A stretch of DNA of 64,000 nt from assembly GCF_022808985.1 (NCBI RefSeq), contig NZ_JAKZFT010000009.1, positions 62,001 to 126,000 on the forward strand, in the 5' to 3' direction. Position 1 is the first letter of the stretch. Every line of letters starts with the position of its first letter. Positions 1-11,400 of this stretch are shown one piece after another. The translations under genes and the position numbers were made by a program. The notes under the pieces are model-generated. The model saw only the letters and a program-made list of their open reading frames with translations, was not told where the DNA came from and made no database searches. This DNA comes from Geotalea sp. SG265 (GTDB taxonomy: Bacteria; Desulfobacterota; Desulfuromonadia; Geobacterales; Geobacteraceae).

Positions 1-102
1 TAATTAATGAATAAATATAGGCAACAACGAAGAATAATTAGCACAAGCAATAACAAATGGTTAAGTAGATTTATTTAAGAAATTCTGGTCATCAGGGTTG
101 CA

Positions 103-118
103 TGGCACCGATGCTGCT
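103..118 (+). promoter_or_regulatory. Sigma54 (RpoN)-type promoter for the multihaem cytochrome
   Basis: The sequence TGGCAC, 5 nt, CTGCT matches the -24/-12 consensus TGGCAC-N5-TTGCW, with the invariant GG (104-105) and GC (116-117) separated by exactly 10 nt. It lies about 125 nt upstream of the cytochrome start on the same strand. A 9-bp inverted repeat (121-129 with 144-152) falls at the predicted transcript start. No enhancer-binding-protein site was identified. Confidence 0.6.
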
Positions 119-120
119 AA

Positions 121-152
121 AATTTCCATTTCGGAGATACCCCATGGAAATT
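121..152. repeat. Inverted repeat in the cytochrome leader
   Basis: AATTTCCAT at 121-129 is the exact reverse complement of ATGGAAATT at 144-152, separated by 14 nt. It lies just downstream of the sigma54-like promoter, so it could be a 5' mRNA hairpin or a regulator site. It is AT-rich and not followed by a T tract, so it does not look like a terminator. Confidence 0.45.
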
Positions 153-241
153 CCTCAATCATGATCTCCCATCTGAATGGCAGCTGTTCAACAAGTCAAA
201 AACTTTAATGAATTTAGTTCTTCGAAGGAGGACCGGATCTT

Positions 242-3200
242 ATGGGAAAGGAAACGTTCAGGAGACTCCGTGTCATGGGGGGCCGGAAAAAAACCATGCT
301 CGTGTTGGCGTTCTTCGCAGGCATGTTCATGTTCACAGGGTTGTTGATGCCGCTTCTAAGCGACTCTGCCTCGAAAATGTACTACTTCACCCTTGACAGC
401 ACATCCCAGGCTTTAGGCCCCGATGGCTCCACTGATACCCGCTCCTTATTGGGAGGGAAAATCTCAATGACGCCGGGTGCCTATAATTCCGTGCGTTACG
501 TCAGTGCCGCGACCAATACCAACTGGCAGACCATGATGAATGTTTACGGTCCGGCGTACAGCACATCACAGACCCTTACCTCACCGGCCATCACCATCGG
601 TACCCGCGATAACCATGGGACCTCCAACCCCATCTACTGGAAAGCCGATGTTTACGATTACGACCCTTCACCGACGGCGGCTCCCGGTAACGGAGTCCTG
701 CTCTGGTCCACGACGGGAACGGACGAGTCCCACTCCTACACCACCGAGCCCAAAGCCCTCACCTTCGGTTCCCAGGCAGCCAAAAATATCCCTGCCAATC
801 ATCGTCTCAAGGTGGTCATCTCCTGCCGTATGACCAGCACCAACTCCGATGCCCGCTTCTATTGGGGAAATGACGGCAATTATTCCTTCATGACCGTGTC
901 GGAGGCGGCCACCGCTGCCAACACGGTAACGGTAACCAACCTGGGGGACTACAACGACGGGGCACTGACTTCCGTTCTCGATGGGGAACAGAACATTGCC
1001 ATGCTTGAATTCGACCTCTATGCCAATGCTGCCGGCAGCTGGCTGGGGGGAAAGCTGGACAAGATCGGCAGCAATCCCAATCTAAACGATGTCACGTATA
1101 GCATCTACAAGGACAGCAACAGCAACGGCCGGTTCGATCCCGGCAGTGACAGCCTGATCGGCGGGCCCTATAATTTCAGCCAGAACACCGGCTCCACCTA
1201 CACGCTCGCTTCTCCCCAGTCGCTCACGGCGGTGCCGCAGCGGTTCTTCATCGCTTATAACATTGTCGCCAATGCCGCTACTGCGACCACCGTCGGCATG
1301 CAGATCACCGACAGCACATATTTTACCGTCAGCAATGGATTGGCAACCAGCAATGTCACCAGGACCCCCTCAAGTCTGCCGATCATCAACGGCAATGGCA
1401 TACCGGTAACAAAGACCTACGCAGCGGATTGGGACTCGGGGACAAGCCTGATCCGGCCGGAACTGGGCGGCCCAACCGTGACCAACTCCGTTTGCGTGTC
1501 GTCTCCCACCAACCCGGCCGAGGCTCCAGGCACGGACCTGGTCGGTCTGCTGAACTTTCCAGCCCACAGTTGCGCCAGTGCCAATGGCAGCATGCATGTT
1601 TCCAGCGAGGCCAACGCCAAGTTCGTTACTCTCTATTTCAACGCCCCTGCAGGGTATTCCACCAACCTTGCCCAGGTGAAGGGCATTTCCTTCAAGCTGA
1701 GCGCCCGCTATTCGGGGACAATTACCCTGTTCTATGTGAAGCCAGACGGCACCCGGGTCAATTCGCCCGTCTCCACCAATTATGCCAGTAACAACAATTC
1801 GACCAACGGCAATATCATCAACGTCTCCCTGGCTGGACAGACCTTTGCCAACGTGCCCGCCGGCTCCCGCATGGGAGTCCAGATCGGGGTGAGTCGTGCC
1901 GGCGCCGGCATCGGCCTTGGTGGGGCGATCGGCGCCCAGCTGGTGCTGGAAGAGACATCTGCTGCTGCCAGTGGCGTTGACGTGGGAGATGGGGCCATTG
2001 TTACCGGCGGCACCGTGCTGGCCGCTTCGACGGGCAATGTGGTAAACAGTTTCACCCTCACCTCGCCAACGCGCACCCAGACTGTCTCCAGTGTTACCAT
2101 TACCGGCAATGCTACTACCAACAGCACAAATGTCGCTGCTGTGAAGCTCTACGCCGATCTGGGGACCACCGGCATTCTCGACCCGGCCGACTTGTTGCTT
2201 GGCACCGGCACCTTCAGCGGCAACAGCGCCACCATATCCGGGTTCTCGGAAACGGTCAGCGGGACGACCAAGCGCTACCTGGTGGTCTACGACATTGCTG
2301 CCGCCACTCAGACGAACATCGCCCTGACCGGTTTCCTTACCTCTCTGGGCGCTGTTACCATCGACAGTAATGCGGATATTTCCTCCGGCACCCTGACCAT
2401 CGTGCCGACCACCACCGTCACCAATGGTACCTCCGAACCGGCAAACATGGTGACGCCATCCGGTGGCGCGGCGGTGAACCTGGATGCCTTCGGCCTGAAC
2501 ATCAACGGGGGGAGCAATGACCAGATCAGCTCGGTGACCATTTCACTGGCGCCTGCAGCCATTTCCTCGAAAGTAGCCATGCTGGAGATCGTTGACCGTA
2601 GCACAGGCGCCGTATATGGGCAGTTGACCGCCCCCACCATCGGTGACGATTGGCGGGTCAGTACCTCCGGTCTCTTTGCCACGCCGGCTACTACCCAATG
2701 CTACGTGCGGCTGACCCCCAAAGCTAATATCACCACTACCTACAGCGTTACCGGCACGGTGTCGGCAATTACCCATTTTCGTTACAAAAACGGTCTTGTC
2801 GTTGGCGATATAGCCAGTGCCACGGTTATCCTGGATGGTCAGGCTCCCAGCGATCCGGTTCTGACCGCTTCATCCGGATCGGGTGGCGGGCAGATTCAGC
2901 TGAGCTGGACGCCGGCTTCCGACAGCAGCGGCCTGAACGCCACCAGGGCCTATACCCTGGTCAGGGGTGCAGTCAACGCCCCGGCTCCCAGTAGCTGTTC
3001 ATCCGGAACCGTCATCTATCAGGGCTCGAACCTCAATGCTTCCGAGAGTAACCTTTCCCCCGGCCAAACCTACGCCTATCGGGTGTGCGCCACCGATGTC
3101 GTCAATAATACCGGCAAGGGGAGCAAGGCGTCTGCCGTGGCCACTATCCCGCTGGCATGCAACAATGCACCGACGATTTTTGTTAATCCGTCATCCCATT

Positions 3201-6200
3201 ACGTGTTGACAGGGAACAAGGTCCAATACAACGTCTCCCTCACCAACAACGATACCGGCGCCTGCGGCACTACTGTATTCACTCTGTCTCTGGTAGGTAC
3301 CGAAAACACTGCCGACTTCGTCACGCCATCCACCTTCAGCTCCTCCACATTGTCTCTTGGCCCGAATGGTGGTGGCGCCACCAGCCTGGTGACGGTAACG
3401 GCGCGGGCAAATGCCACCCAGGGTGCGACCAATTCCTTTGCGGTCAGGGCCAGTGCCAATAATCATCCCAGTGCAACGAGCGTTACCATCAACACCACCA
3501 TCAATGACACCGCGCCAATGCTCCATACCAGCCTCAACCTAGGAACCCAGAAATACGGTACCTGGGGGACCGACTATAACTGTTCAACCTGTCACAACAA
3601 ACGGACCACCAATATCAAAAGGGTAGGCCAGAACGTCAAGACCCCGCTGGGGAATCGCGCCGTTGTCTTCAGCAGGACATCATCCTCAGTGTCGACCACC
3701 TCCGGGGTCTTCGGCAATGACCGCCGCAGCGGCAGCTCATCCCAGAACGTCTGCGAGGTCTGTCACCACCAGACCCGCTTCCATCAGTACAGCACCGGCA
3801 AGGTTTCGTGGATCGATCACAACAACAGCACGGACTGCATGAAGTGCCATCCCCACGAGGGGGGCTTCAAGTACGTGGGGGGTGGGCAATGCGACGACTG
3901 CCACGGCAATCCCCCTACCAGCCTCAACAACATGGCGTTTCCGCCGACCAATGCCCTGGGGATGTTTGCACCCAATGCGGGTGCCCACGCCAAACACCAG
4001 GAGCACATGGTCTGTGCCACGTGCCATAGCAATGCCAATCACAGCCTCTCGCCCACCCCTCACGAGAACAACCTGATCGAGATGGGGTTCACCATCAACG
4101 GGGCCAACTTCCCCGGTTTCAACGCCAGCATCGGTTCGGGCACCCTCTTTACCGCCACCAACAACCTGAACAACGGCTACCAGTGGGCTGCCGCACCAGG
4201 CACAACCCTGCTGAAGGTATCCGAATTCACCACCACCTGCAGTGTCTACTGCCATGGTTGGACCGGCAGTGGCGGCAGCAATCCGACCCCCTCCTGGGTC
4301 GGTGCCAGCCAGAAGAGTTGCGGCACGTGCCATGATGCAACCGGGGACACTCCACCCCTTTCCGGTAGCCATCTGAAGCACGCCGGGACTGGTATCGGCA
4401 GCAACGGCATTGCCTGTGCCAAATGTCACTCGACCTACAGCAACTACTCGACCAGCATCGCCCACATCAACGGCAAGGTGGAATGGAACCTGTCACAGAT
4501 ATCCCCCTCCGCCCTGTATAACGGCAGCAACAGCGGCACCACCGGTGCGCCTGCCCCGACCAGTTCCGCAGGCTACGGTACCTGCACCAATCTCTATTGC
4601 CATAGCAATGTGCAATCGGCCAATGGCACCGCCGGCCCATCCTACTATGCTGCACCAAGATGGGGTGATGTAACTCTCTGCGGCAGTTGCCATCAGGATA
4701 TGGCGGTAAGCACATCTGCCACTGGTGGCCATAAGCAGCACACCCAGGATCCCGTCACCCAGTTCGAATGCCGCATCTGCCATGGCACAGGTGGGGACGC
4801 CAACCCGCAAAACCATGCCAATAGCCGCATTGATTTCTCCTTCAGCGGTATCGGCGCCAACACTACCTATTCCAAGGGGGCCTTCAAGACCCCCGGGAAC
4901 GGTGGCTACGGCACCTGCTCCAACAGTGACTGCCACGGCAGAAGGACCCTTGGGTGGGGACCGTCCACGGCTCTACCTTTGTGTGATAAATGCCATGGCT
5001 CGGCTACCACGGCAGCCTTCTATGACACCCGCGGGCCGGGCAGTCCGACCGCTAGGACCGAAACCTATGTGGGGTCCCACGACCAGCACATCAAGGCGGC
5101 GCCGTACGTCTATGCAAACGGCATGGATTGCGGGGAGTGTCACATCAAGCCGGCCGGCCCCTATTCTCCCGGCCACATGGACAACGCACTCCCGGCCGAG
5201 GTGGAATTCGGTCCCATTGCCTCTTCCGGGGTCTATGTTGGCTATACCACCATGGCCGGCTATGCGCCTGCCAACCGCCAGTGCTCAAACGTCTGGTGCC
5301 ATGGCGCCGGCATGGATTCCAACACCGGCAAAGGGGCCTATGCATCGGTGCTGGCTAACGGCGGATCATTGGGTACCCCGGTGGTTCCCAAGTGGAACGA
5401 TGTCCTTCTTAACGGCTCGGCCGGCAATGACTGCAGCCGCTGTCATGGCTATCCACCCTCTGCTCCCAACAGCGGCTTCGTCCACTACGGTAAGACCCCA
5501 GCGGACTGCAACGGTTGCCACAATAACGTCAAACTCGACGGCAGCGGTTTCATCGATGCTTCACTCCATGTGAACGGCACCGTCGATGGCTGCTTCACCT
5601 GCCACGGCAGACCGCCAGTGGACAGCGCCAGCCTTGTCAAGCCGGCGTTGAAGGCAATGAGTCCTGGCAACAGTGGCGCCCACAATGCCCATCAGTTGAA
5701 TCCCAATATCGACGGCAGCTGTGCCGTCTGCCACAACAACTACACCAGCCAGATGCCCAGTTATACCATGGAGATGGGCTTCAATGCCTACGGCGGCAAG
5801 GTCACCAGCGGCACATTCTACGGCTATTCATCCATCGTCAATAATACCTACGTCTCATCCAGTGCCGGTACCACCGTCTACCGCACCAACAATACCGCTT
5901 TGCAGAACAAGTGTACCAACGTCTATTGCCATGGGGGCGGCACCACCACCAAGCCCATGCTCGTTGGCGGCAGCAATGTGGAGCCAAACTGGGAGTTGGG
6001 TTACGAAGAGGTCAACTGTGGCTCCTGCCATGGCGTAACCGCTGCTACCTTTGCCGTTAGCGGTTCCCACGCGCGCCATGCCGGTTCAGGCAGTGGCGGA
6101 CTGGCGGTGGCATGTGACAAGTGCCACGGATTGAAGATCAACAATTACCATGTCAATGGCAGCGTCGAATGGGACCTGAATACCACCGACATCCTCTTCG

Positions 6201-7996
6201 GCGCGACCGCCACCTACAAGAACGTTTCCAGCGGCGCCACCGGCAATCTGGCTCCCAGCAGCAGTTTCGGCGCCTGCAATGGCATCTACTGCCATAGTAC
6301 CGTTCAAGGGGCCAACGGCAGCGGCCTGCCGACCTACAAAACGACGCCGCTCTGGAACGACACCACGGCACTCTCCTGTGGCCAGTGCCATACGGACATG
6401 ACAGCTTCCGGCACCGGCAACCATCTCAAGCATCCCTTTACGTGCTCCGTGTGCCACAGTGGGGCAGGGGACGGGAGCGTCAAGCACGCTGATCATTACA
6501 TCGATGTTAGTTTCAGTGGAGCCGGCAGCGGCGGTGCCTATACCCAGGCGCGGACGCCCGCCGGCAGCGACGGCTACGGAGCCTGCTCCAACCTCTATTG
6601 CCACAGCAATGCCCAAGGCACAGGCGGAAACGGCGCCCCCACCAGTTATACGGCGCCCACCTGGGGAACGGCCGGTCCCTTGGGCTGCGGCGCGTGCCAT
6701 GCAGACATGACCACGGCCGGAACCGGCAATCACCTGAAACACACGGCCGCCTATGTCTGCACCACCTGCCACAGCGGGGCAGGAAGCGGCACAGCAAAGC
6801 ACGGTGACCAGTACATTGATGTCGCCTTCAGCGGCGTCGGTGCCGGTACCAGCTACAGCCAGCCGCGTAGCGCTGCCGGAAGCGACGGCTACGGCACCTG
6901 CTCCAACATCGCCTGCCACTACAACGGTTCGGCAAACTGGGGTGGCGGAACCCTGGCCTGTGTCAGCTGTCATCCCCTTGCCACGCTCCAGGCCAGTGGT
7001 GCCCACGGCAAGCACCTAAGCACCGCACCAACCTTCTATGCCTATACCGCTAACCGCTCAACCGCCGGTGCCTATGACTACGGCTGTTCCAACTGTCATC
7101 CTCTGGACAAGGCAGCCAAGCATGCCAACGGCGCCATCGATGTAACCCTGAATAATACCAACAGCGGTGCGGGCGGGGCTGTCGGCTCGCTCCGTTCCAG
7201 GAATAACGCCACCGCCGACGGTCTGGCGGCGAACAACGGTCCGTCGGGGATATTCGGTACCACCAAGGTCAGCGTCAGATGTTCTGCCGCTTACTGCCAC
7301 AGTAACGGCTATGCCACGAACCTGAAATTCATGACCACTCCCGACTGGTATGGACCCGCCTATACCGGCGATAAGTGCGCCATGTGCCACGGCAACTCCC
7401 CCAATGCCAACGATCCGGTCAACCAGCCCGGCTCTCCGGCCCATTACAACAAGAACTTCCTCGGGTTTGCCAACGTCAGTGGCGGACATGGGCGGGGCAT
7501 ACACATGAAGAACATCTTCACCGGCATCATCGGCAGCGCTGCTGCCGGCAACACAGCCACGTCCAGTCATGGTAACAGCCTCACATCGACCACCATCAAC
7601 TGCAACATGTGTCATTACAAGACCATTACCACCAGTGCCAATGACAAGAACAGATCCTGCGCCGGCTGTCACGCCTCAGTACCCAAGAATCCGGCTGAGC
7701 TCATAGCAGACAAGCGGTCACACGTGAATGGGGCAGTAGATGTCGATCTGCGGCCGATTCGTGTGAAATCGAAGGCACAACTGAGGGATGGCAGCGTCGA
7801 TACCGGCATCTGGTCACGGCAGGTTGGGTACAAGGTCAACGGGGCCTATGACGTAGCCTTCAAGACCTTCACTACATCAGTGCAATGGAACAGTGCAACC
7901 AAGACCTGCTCCAACATCGTTTGCCACAATGGCAAGACGGTGAAATGGGGGGATACGGGAGGCATCACCAGATGTGAAAGCTGTCATGATCGCTGA
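242..7996 (+). CDS. Very large secreted multihaem c-type cytochrome (about 37 haem motifs)
   Basis: 2584 aa. The start follows a strong AAGGAGG about 10 nt upstream. An N-terminal hydrophobic segment (about residues 18-38) after basic residues looks like a signal peptide or anchor. Residues about 45-1100 are Thr/Ser/Asn-rich beta-type domains, including a fibronectin-III-like stretch near 870-965. From about residue 1114 to the end I count 27 CxxCH, nine CX4CH and one CX3CH motifs. The CX4CH/CxxCH alternation is typical of the Geobacter C4xC/C2xCH cytochrome families. The last motif lies three residues from the C-terminus. The expected role is outer-surface or periplasmic electron transfer to external acceptors, which is inference from the family. 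The gene stands alone between a sigma54-like promoter and an intrinsic terminator. Covalent haem attachment at CX4CH sites is not certain. Confidence 0.88.
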   Translation: MGKETFRRLRVMGGRKKTMLVLAFFAGMFMFTGLLMPLLSDSASKMYYFTLDSTSQALGPDGSTDTRSLLGGKISMTPGAYNSVRYVSAATNTNWQTMMNVYGPAYSTSQTLTSPAITIGTRDNHGTSNPIYWKADVYDYDPSPTAAPGNGVLLWSTTGTDESHSYTTEPKALTFGSQAAKNIPANHRLKVVISCRMTSTNSDARFYWGNDGNYSFMTVSEAATAANTVTVTNLGDYNDGALTSVLDGEQNIAMLEFDLYANAAGSWLGGKLDKIGSNPNLNDVTYSIYKDSNSNGRFDPGSDSLIGGPYNFSQNTGSTYTLASPQSLTAVPQRFFIAYNIVANAATATTVGMQITDSTYFTVSNGLATSNVTRTPSSLPIINGNGIPVTKTYAADWDSGTSLIRPELGGPTVTNSVCVSSPTNPAEAPGTDLVGLLNFPAHSCASANGSMHVSSEANAKFVTLYFNAPAGYSTNLAQVKGISFKLSARYSGTITLFYVKPDGTRVNSPVSTNYASNNNSTNGNIINVSLAGQTFANVPAGSRMGVQIGVSRAGAGIGLGGAIGAQLVLEETSAAASGVDVGDGAIVTGGTVLAASTGNVVNSFTLTSPTRTQTVSSVTITGNATTNSTNVAAVKLYADLGTTGILDPADLLLGTGTFSGNSATISGFSETVSGTTKRYLVVYDIAAATQTNIALTGFLTSLGAVTIDSNADISSGTLTIVPTTTVTNGTSEPANMVTPSGGAAVNLDAFGLNINGGSNDQISSVTISLAPAAISSKVAMLEIVDRSTGAVYGQLTAPTIGDDWRVSTSGLFATPATTQCYVRLTPKANITTTYSVTGTVSAITHFRYKNGLVVGDIASATVILDGQAPSDPVLTASSGSGGGQIQLSWTPASDSSGLNATRAYTLVRGAVNAPAPSSCSSGTVIYQGSNLNASESNLSPGQTYAYRVCATDVVNNTGKGSKASAVATIPLACNNAPTIFVNPSSHYVLTGNKVQYNVSLTNNDTGACGTTVFTLSLVGTENTADFVTPSTFSSSTLSLGPNGGGATSLVTVTARANATQGATNSFAVRASANNHPSATSVTINTTINDTAPMLHTSLNLGTQKYGTWGTDYNCSTCHNKRTTNIKRVGQNVKTPLGNRAVVFSRTSSSVSTTSGVFGNDRRSGSSSQNVCEVCHHQTRFHQYSTGKVSWIDHNNSTDCMKCHPHEGGFKYVGGGQCDDCHGNPPTSLNNMAFPPTNALGMFAPNAGAHAKHQEHMVCATCHSNANHSLSPTPHENNLIEMGFTINGANFPGFNASIGSGTLFTATNNLNNGYQWAAAPGTTLLKVSEFTTTCSVYCHGWTGSGGSNPTPSWVGASQKSCGTCHDATGDTPPLSGSHLKHAGTGIGSNGIACAKCHSTYSNYSTSIAHINGKVEWNLSQISPSALYNGSNSGTTGAPAPTSSAGYGTCTNLYCHSNVQSANGTAGPSYYAAPRWGDVTLCGSCHQDMAVSTSATGGHKQHTQDPVTQFECRICHGTGGDANPQNHANSRIDFSFSGIGANTTYSKGAFKTPGNGGYGTCSNSDCHGRRTLGWGPSTALPLCDKCHGSATTAAFYDTRGPGSPTARTETYVGSHDQHIKAAPYVYANGMDCGECHIKPAGPYSPGHMDNALPAEVEFGPIASSGVYVGYTTMAGYAPANRQCSNVWCHGAGMDSNTGKGAYASVLANGGSLGTPVVPKWNDVLLNGSAGNDCSRCHGYPPSAPNSGFVHYGKTPADCNGCHNNVKLDGSGFIDASLHVNGTVDGCFTCHGRPPVDSASLVKPALKAMSPGNSGAHNAHQLNPNIDGSCAVCHNNYTSQMPSYTMEMGFNAYGGKVTSGTFYGYSSIVNNTYVSSSAGTTVYRTNNTALQNKCTNVYCHGGGTTTKPMLVGGSNVEPNWELGYEEVNCGSCHGVTAATFAVSGSHARHAGSGSGGLAVACDKCHGLKINNYHVNGSVEWDLNTTDILFGATATYKNVSSGATGNLAPSSSFGACNGIYCHSTVQGANGSGLPTYKTTPLWNDTTALSCGQCHTDMTASGTGNHLKHPFTCSVCHSGAGDGSVKHADHYIDVSFSGAGSGGAYTQARTPAGSDGYGACSNLYCHSNAQGTGGNGAPTSYTAPTWGTAGPLGCGACHADMTTAGTGNHLKHTAAYVCTTCHSGAGSGTAKHGDQYIDVAFSGVGAGTSYSQPRSAAGSDGYGTCSNIACHYNGSANWGGGTLACVSCHPLATLQASGAHGKHLSTAPTFYAYTANRSTAGAYDYGCSNCHPLDKAAKHANGAIDVTLNNTNSGAGGAVGSLRSRNNATADGLAANNGPSGIFGTTKVSVRCSAAYCHSNGYATNLKFMTTPDWYGPAYTGDKCAMCHGNSPNANDPVNQPGSPAHYNKNFLGFANVSGGHGRGIHMKNIFTGIIGSAAAGNTATSSHGNSLTSTTINCNMCHYKTITTSANDKNRSCAGCHASVPKNPAELIADKRSHVNGAVDVDLRPIRVKSKAQLRDGSVDTGIWSRQVGYKVNGAYDVAFKTFTTSVQWNSATKTCSNIVCHNGKTVKWGDTGGITRCESCHDR

Positions 7997-8054
7997 TCGG
8001 TGAATGGTGTGCCCGCTGGAATGTAGACGGGCGCATTGGATGGAAGGAAGCGGC

Positions 8055-8090
8055 AAACGCCGGGATGGATGCTCGTCCCGGCGTTTTTTA
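8055..8090 (+). terminator. Intrinsic terminator after the multihaem cytochrome
   Basis: A 10-bp stem AACGCCGGGA (8056-8065) / TCCCGGCGTT (8076-8085) with a 10-nt loop is followed by a T run to 8089. It lies about 60 nt past the cytochrome stop codon. Confidence 0.85.
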
Positions 8091-8488
8091 TCCAGGTATC
8101 AATTGCGGTGGAATTTTGCAGGTGCTGCTCTGGTTATTTTCAGCATGGCGATGCATCTCTGAATTTGTTGCCTGTCCCCCTGTTGTGTGGAATTCCCCAG
8201 GCCTCTTTGCATCGCCCCGTAGCGGCTGTATCCTTATAAGTGAAGCAGCAAGCCGACACCTGACCAGACAATTAAAATGGTATGGAGATTCCCGGTGTCC
8301 CGAAAGACGCGGCCAAAACAATACGCTTCACGTACTCCTACGAAAAGGATGGGGATGGTTATTTTCTAAGGCACTTTCAAGGCGTGCTGTGATCTGCTGC
8401 TGTTGCGTATCGAATGCCAGCCGGCGCATCCATCTGTTGATCCATAAGTAGCACAGTCCCTTCGAAAAAATTCCCTGTGGTGCTCATT
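8091..8488. other. Intergenic stretch; only a 36-codon ORF stands out
   Basis: About 400 nt between the cytochrome terminator and the 3' end of the convergent protease gene. I see no RNA gene or clear promoter. A 36-codon ORF at 8282-8392 (+) starts MEIPGVPKDAA and contains YEKDGDGYFL. It reads with ordinary codon use but has no clear ribosome binding site; it may be a relic or chance. Confidence 0.3.
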
Positions 8489-11400
8489 CTACTGCACGCA
8501 TATCTGCTCAAGAGTCGATATCCCCCCTGTGAGCAGGAGCGTGCCGTGGATCCGGAGGTTTTCAAGAGTGATGGTGCCGTTGCTGACGGTCACATTCCCC
8601 TGCATGTCCGTATATCCGGAAGTGGCGGTAAAATAACAGTCGTAGCCCCCTTTGAATGAGAGTGTGTACCACATCTTGTCGATGGTGGTGCTGCCGGTGA
8701 TGTTCACCGCCTGGAGCTGAATGGTGTCCTGAGCGCTGGTATAGGGCAAAACTGAGTCGAGCAGATCATAATAATGTATTGGCGTATGGGGCAGCCGTAT
8801 GGGGGAAGCCTGGCATGCCGGCGGGGTGATGTCGATGGTCATGGGCTTGGTGTAAGACAGGCCGGCGCTGTCCTGGATCTTCACAGAAAAATTGTAGCTT
8901 CCCGTTGCTGTCGGTGTCCCGGTGATATAGGCGTTCCATTGATGGGTATCGTTGAGGGAAAAACCGGGGGGAATCGCTCCGGAGGCAATGGTCCAGGTAT
9001 ACGGTTCAGTCCCGCCGCCGCCATAGAGCATGTAGTTATAGCCCAATCCCAGTATGGCAGGGGGAGCGGTATCATTGATGCCAAGGACCTGGATCCAATA
9101 GGATCTGGTGGCGCTGAATCCATTGGCATCGGTGACGATGGCAGAAAAATTGGATGCCCAGGCCATGGTGGGCGAACCTGTCAGCTCCCCCGTGTCCTGG
9201 TTGATGTTCAGGCCGAAGGGTACTCCCGACACGACCCACTTGTAGGGAGGCGATCCTCCGGTGACAGCTAGTTGCTGGTAGTAGCTTGCTTCCATGATGC
9301 TGTTTGCCACTGTTTCCGTAGTGATCATGACAGGCTCAAAAACGGTGATGGAAAGGGGAATAGCCACGGTGGTGCCATGGGCATCCCCAAGCTGCAGGGT
9401 AAAAGATGTTGTCCCTGACGTCGTCGGTGTTCCTGAAATCATACCTCTACCCGGGTCGAACGTAAGGCCATCTGGTAGTGAACCGGCGGTTAGAGCCCAG
9501 GTGTAGGGGGCGGTTCCACCCATTGCTTCCAGTCCCTGACTGTAAGGTATTCCACGCTGTGCTCCGGGAAGGGCCTTTTTGTTGGCATGGAGAGCTTCAT
9601 GGAATGTGGAGGTGAGAAACCTGGTCTCAAAGGGACGGGAGATGCAGAGGTTATTGTCCTTGTCGAGCGCGCCGCTGATTCTCAGATAGTCCTGGTTGTC
9701 CCCCTGGATTTTTTTGCTCCACAGGAGCGAGCCTGACGTGGTGGATTTTCCGATCCAGTAATTGTAGGCCGAGACGCCATCATAAATGATGCCGAAGAGC
9801 GTCGGGTTGCCGTTCCCGTCGATGATGACCTGTAGTAACTGTGGACAGAAGCCATTCTGGCAAAAGTTGGCGGACCAGAGGAGGTTGCCGTTCGTATCGA
9901 GCTTGAAAAAAGAGGGATAGGTCATCTCACCGGCGACGTAGATATTTCCCGTTGCGTCGGCGGCAACGGAATTGGCCCGCTCCCACCCCGGCTCGCCAAA
10001 GGTTCTTGACCAGAAAAGGGTTCCGTCCGGGGCATATTTAATGGTCAGAAACGTATACCAGAACTGGACGGAGTTACTGCCGGTGGGGACGGCAGTTGCA
10101 CGGTCACCGGCGACATAGATGTTTCCGGATTGATCAACCGTCACCCCGAATCCCTGGACCAGATCGCCGTCATTAACAATCCGTTCCCACTGCAGGTCAC
10201 CTGCCGTGTTGAATTTAGCTAACAGTAGTTCATTTCTGTTGCCTACGCCTGTTATTAGGAAATCGGAAAAACCGGTTGCGTAAATGTTGCCGGTGGCGTC
10301 AACGGCAACATCAAAAAAGTAATCCGACTTGCCGGCATTATCGTATGATTTTGCCCATACCTGGTTGCCGTTGGCGTCATACTTGAGGATGAGGGCATCC
10401 GGCAGTCCACCGAAAGTTGGTTTTCCACCCACCACAATCACGTTGCCGCTGGCGTCAACCGCAATTCCTTCCGCGCTCCTGCTGCTTCCCCCATCGTAAA
10501 CCGCACTCCATGCCACGTTTCCCGCAGGATCATACTTGACTGTCTGGACCATATCGTAACTGCCGTTGGATACGGATCCTGCCACGTAAATGTTCCCGGA
10601 TGCATCAGTAGCTGTCGCCTTCGGCACACTGTAGTTGCCGTTCTCCAGGATCAGTGCATTTTTTTCGATCACCATATCATCGGTGACTTCCAGCGTATAG
10701 AGTTTGCCCGATGTCCGCCCGACGCTGTCCGATATGTTGAGGCTGAAGGTAAAACTGCCAGTTGCCGCTGGCGTACCGGAAATCACGCCGGCTGCATCCA
10801 TGCTCAGGCCCGTCGGCAGCGATCCCCCGGAAAGGGTGATGGTGTAAGGGGGAATACCATCTGTCACGTGTATCGTCTGGCTGTACGGTACGTCCAGGTT
10901 TGCCTGGGGAAGATAGCGAGTCACGTTTAGTGGTGGTACGAAAACAGTTCCGGCCGGCGAAAGGAATTTCAGATAGTGTATGGTGCCGGCATCGGTCGGT
11001 GGGGTCCAGGAGGCGGTAAAAATACCGTCGCCGGCGACGGCGTCCGGGGCGATGCCGTCATCAATCAGTGAAATGGTTTGCCCACCGGGAGTGGTAACGG
11101 TGACCGGCCCTGCCGGGGCGCTGCAGTTAATGCTCTGGGCCGAGATAGTGGTAGATATGCCGAGGGGGACGGGGAACGACGGGTATTTCAGCGGCACGAG
11201 CAGAGGCTTGTTGTTGCAAGAGAGAGAACCGAGGGCGCTGATGCGCTTGCCGCTGGCGGTCTTTTCCCGAAGGAGCAGTGTGTCGTCGCCACCGGCAATG
11301 ATCAGGTTCCTGATCTGTCGCCAGTCGCGCTGGCTGTCCTGAGCCTTGAGCAGTGCTGCCAGACCGGTGACATGGGGTGTTGCCATGGAGGTTCCGGAAA

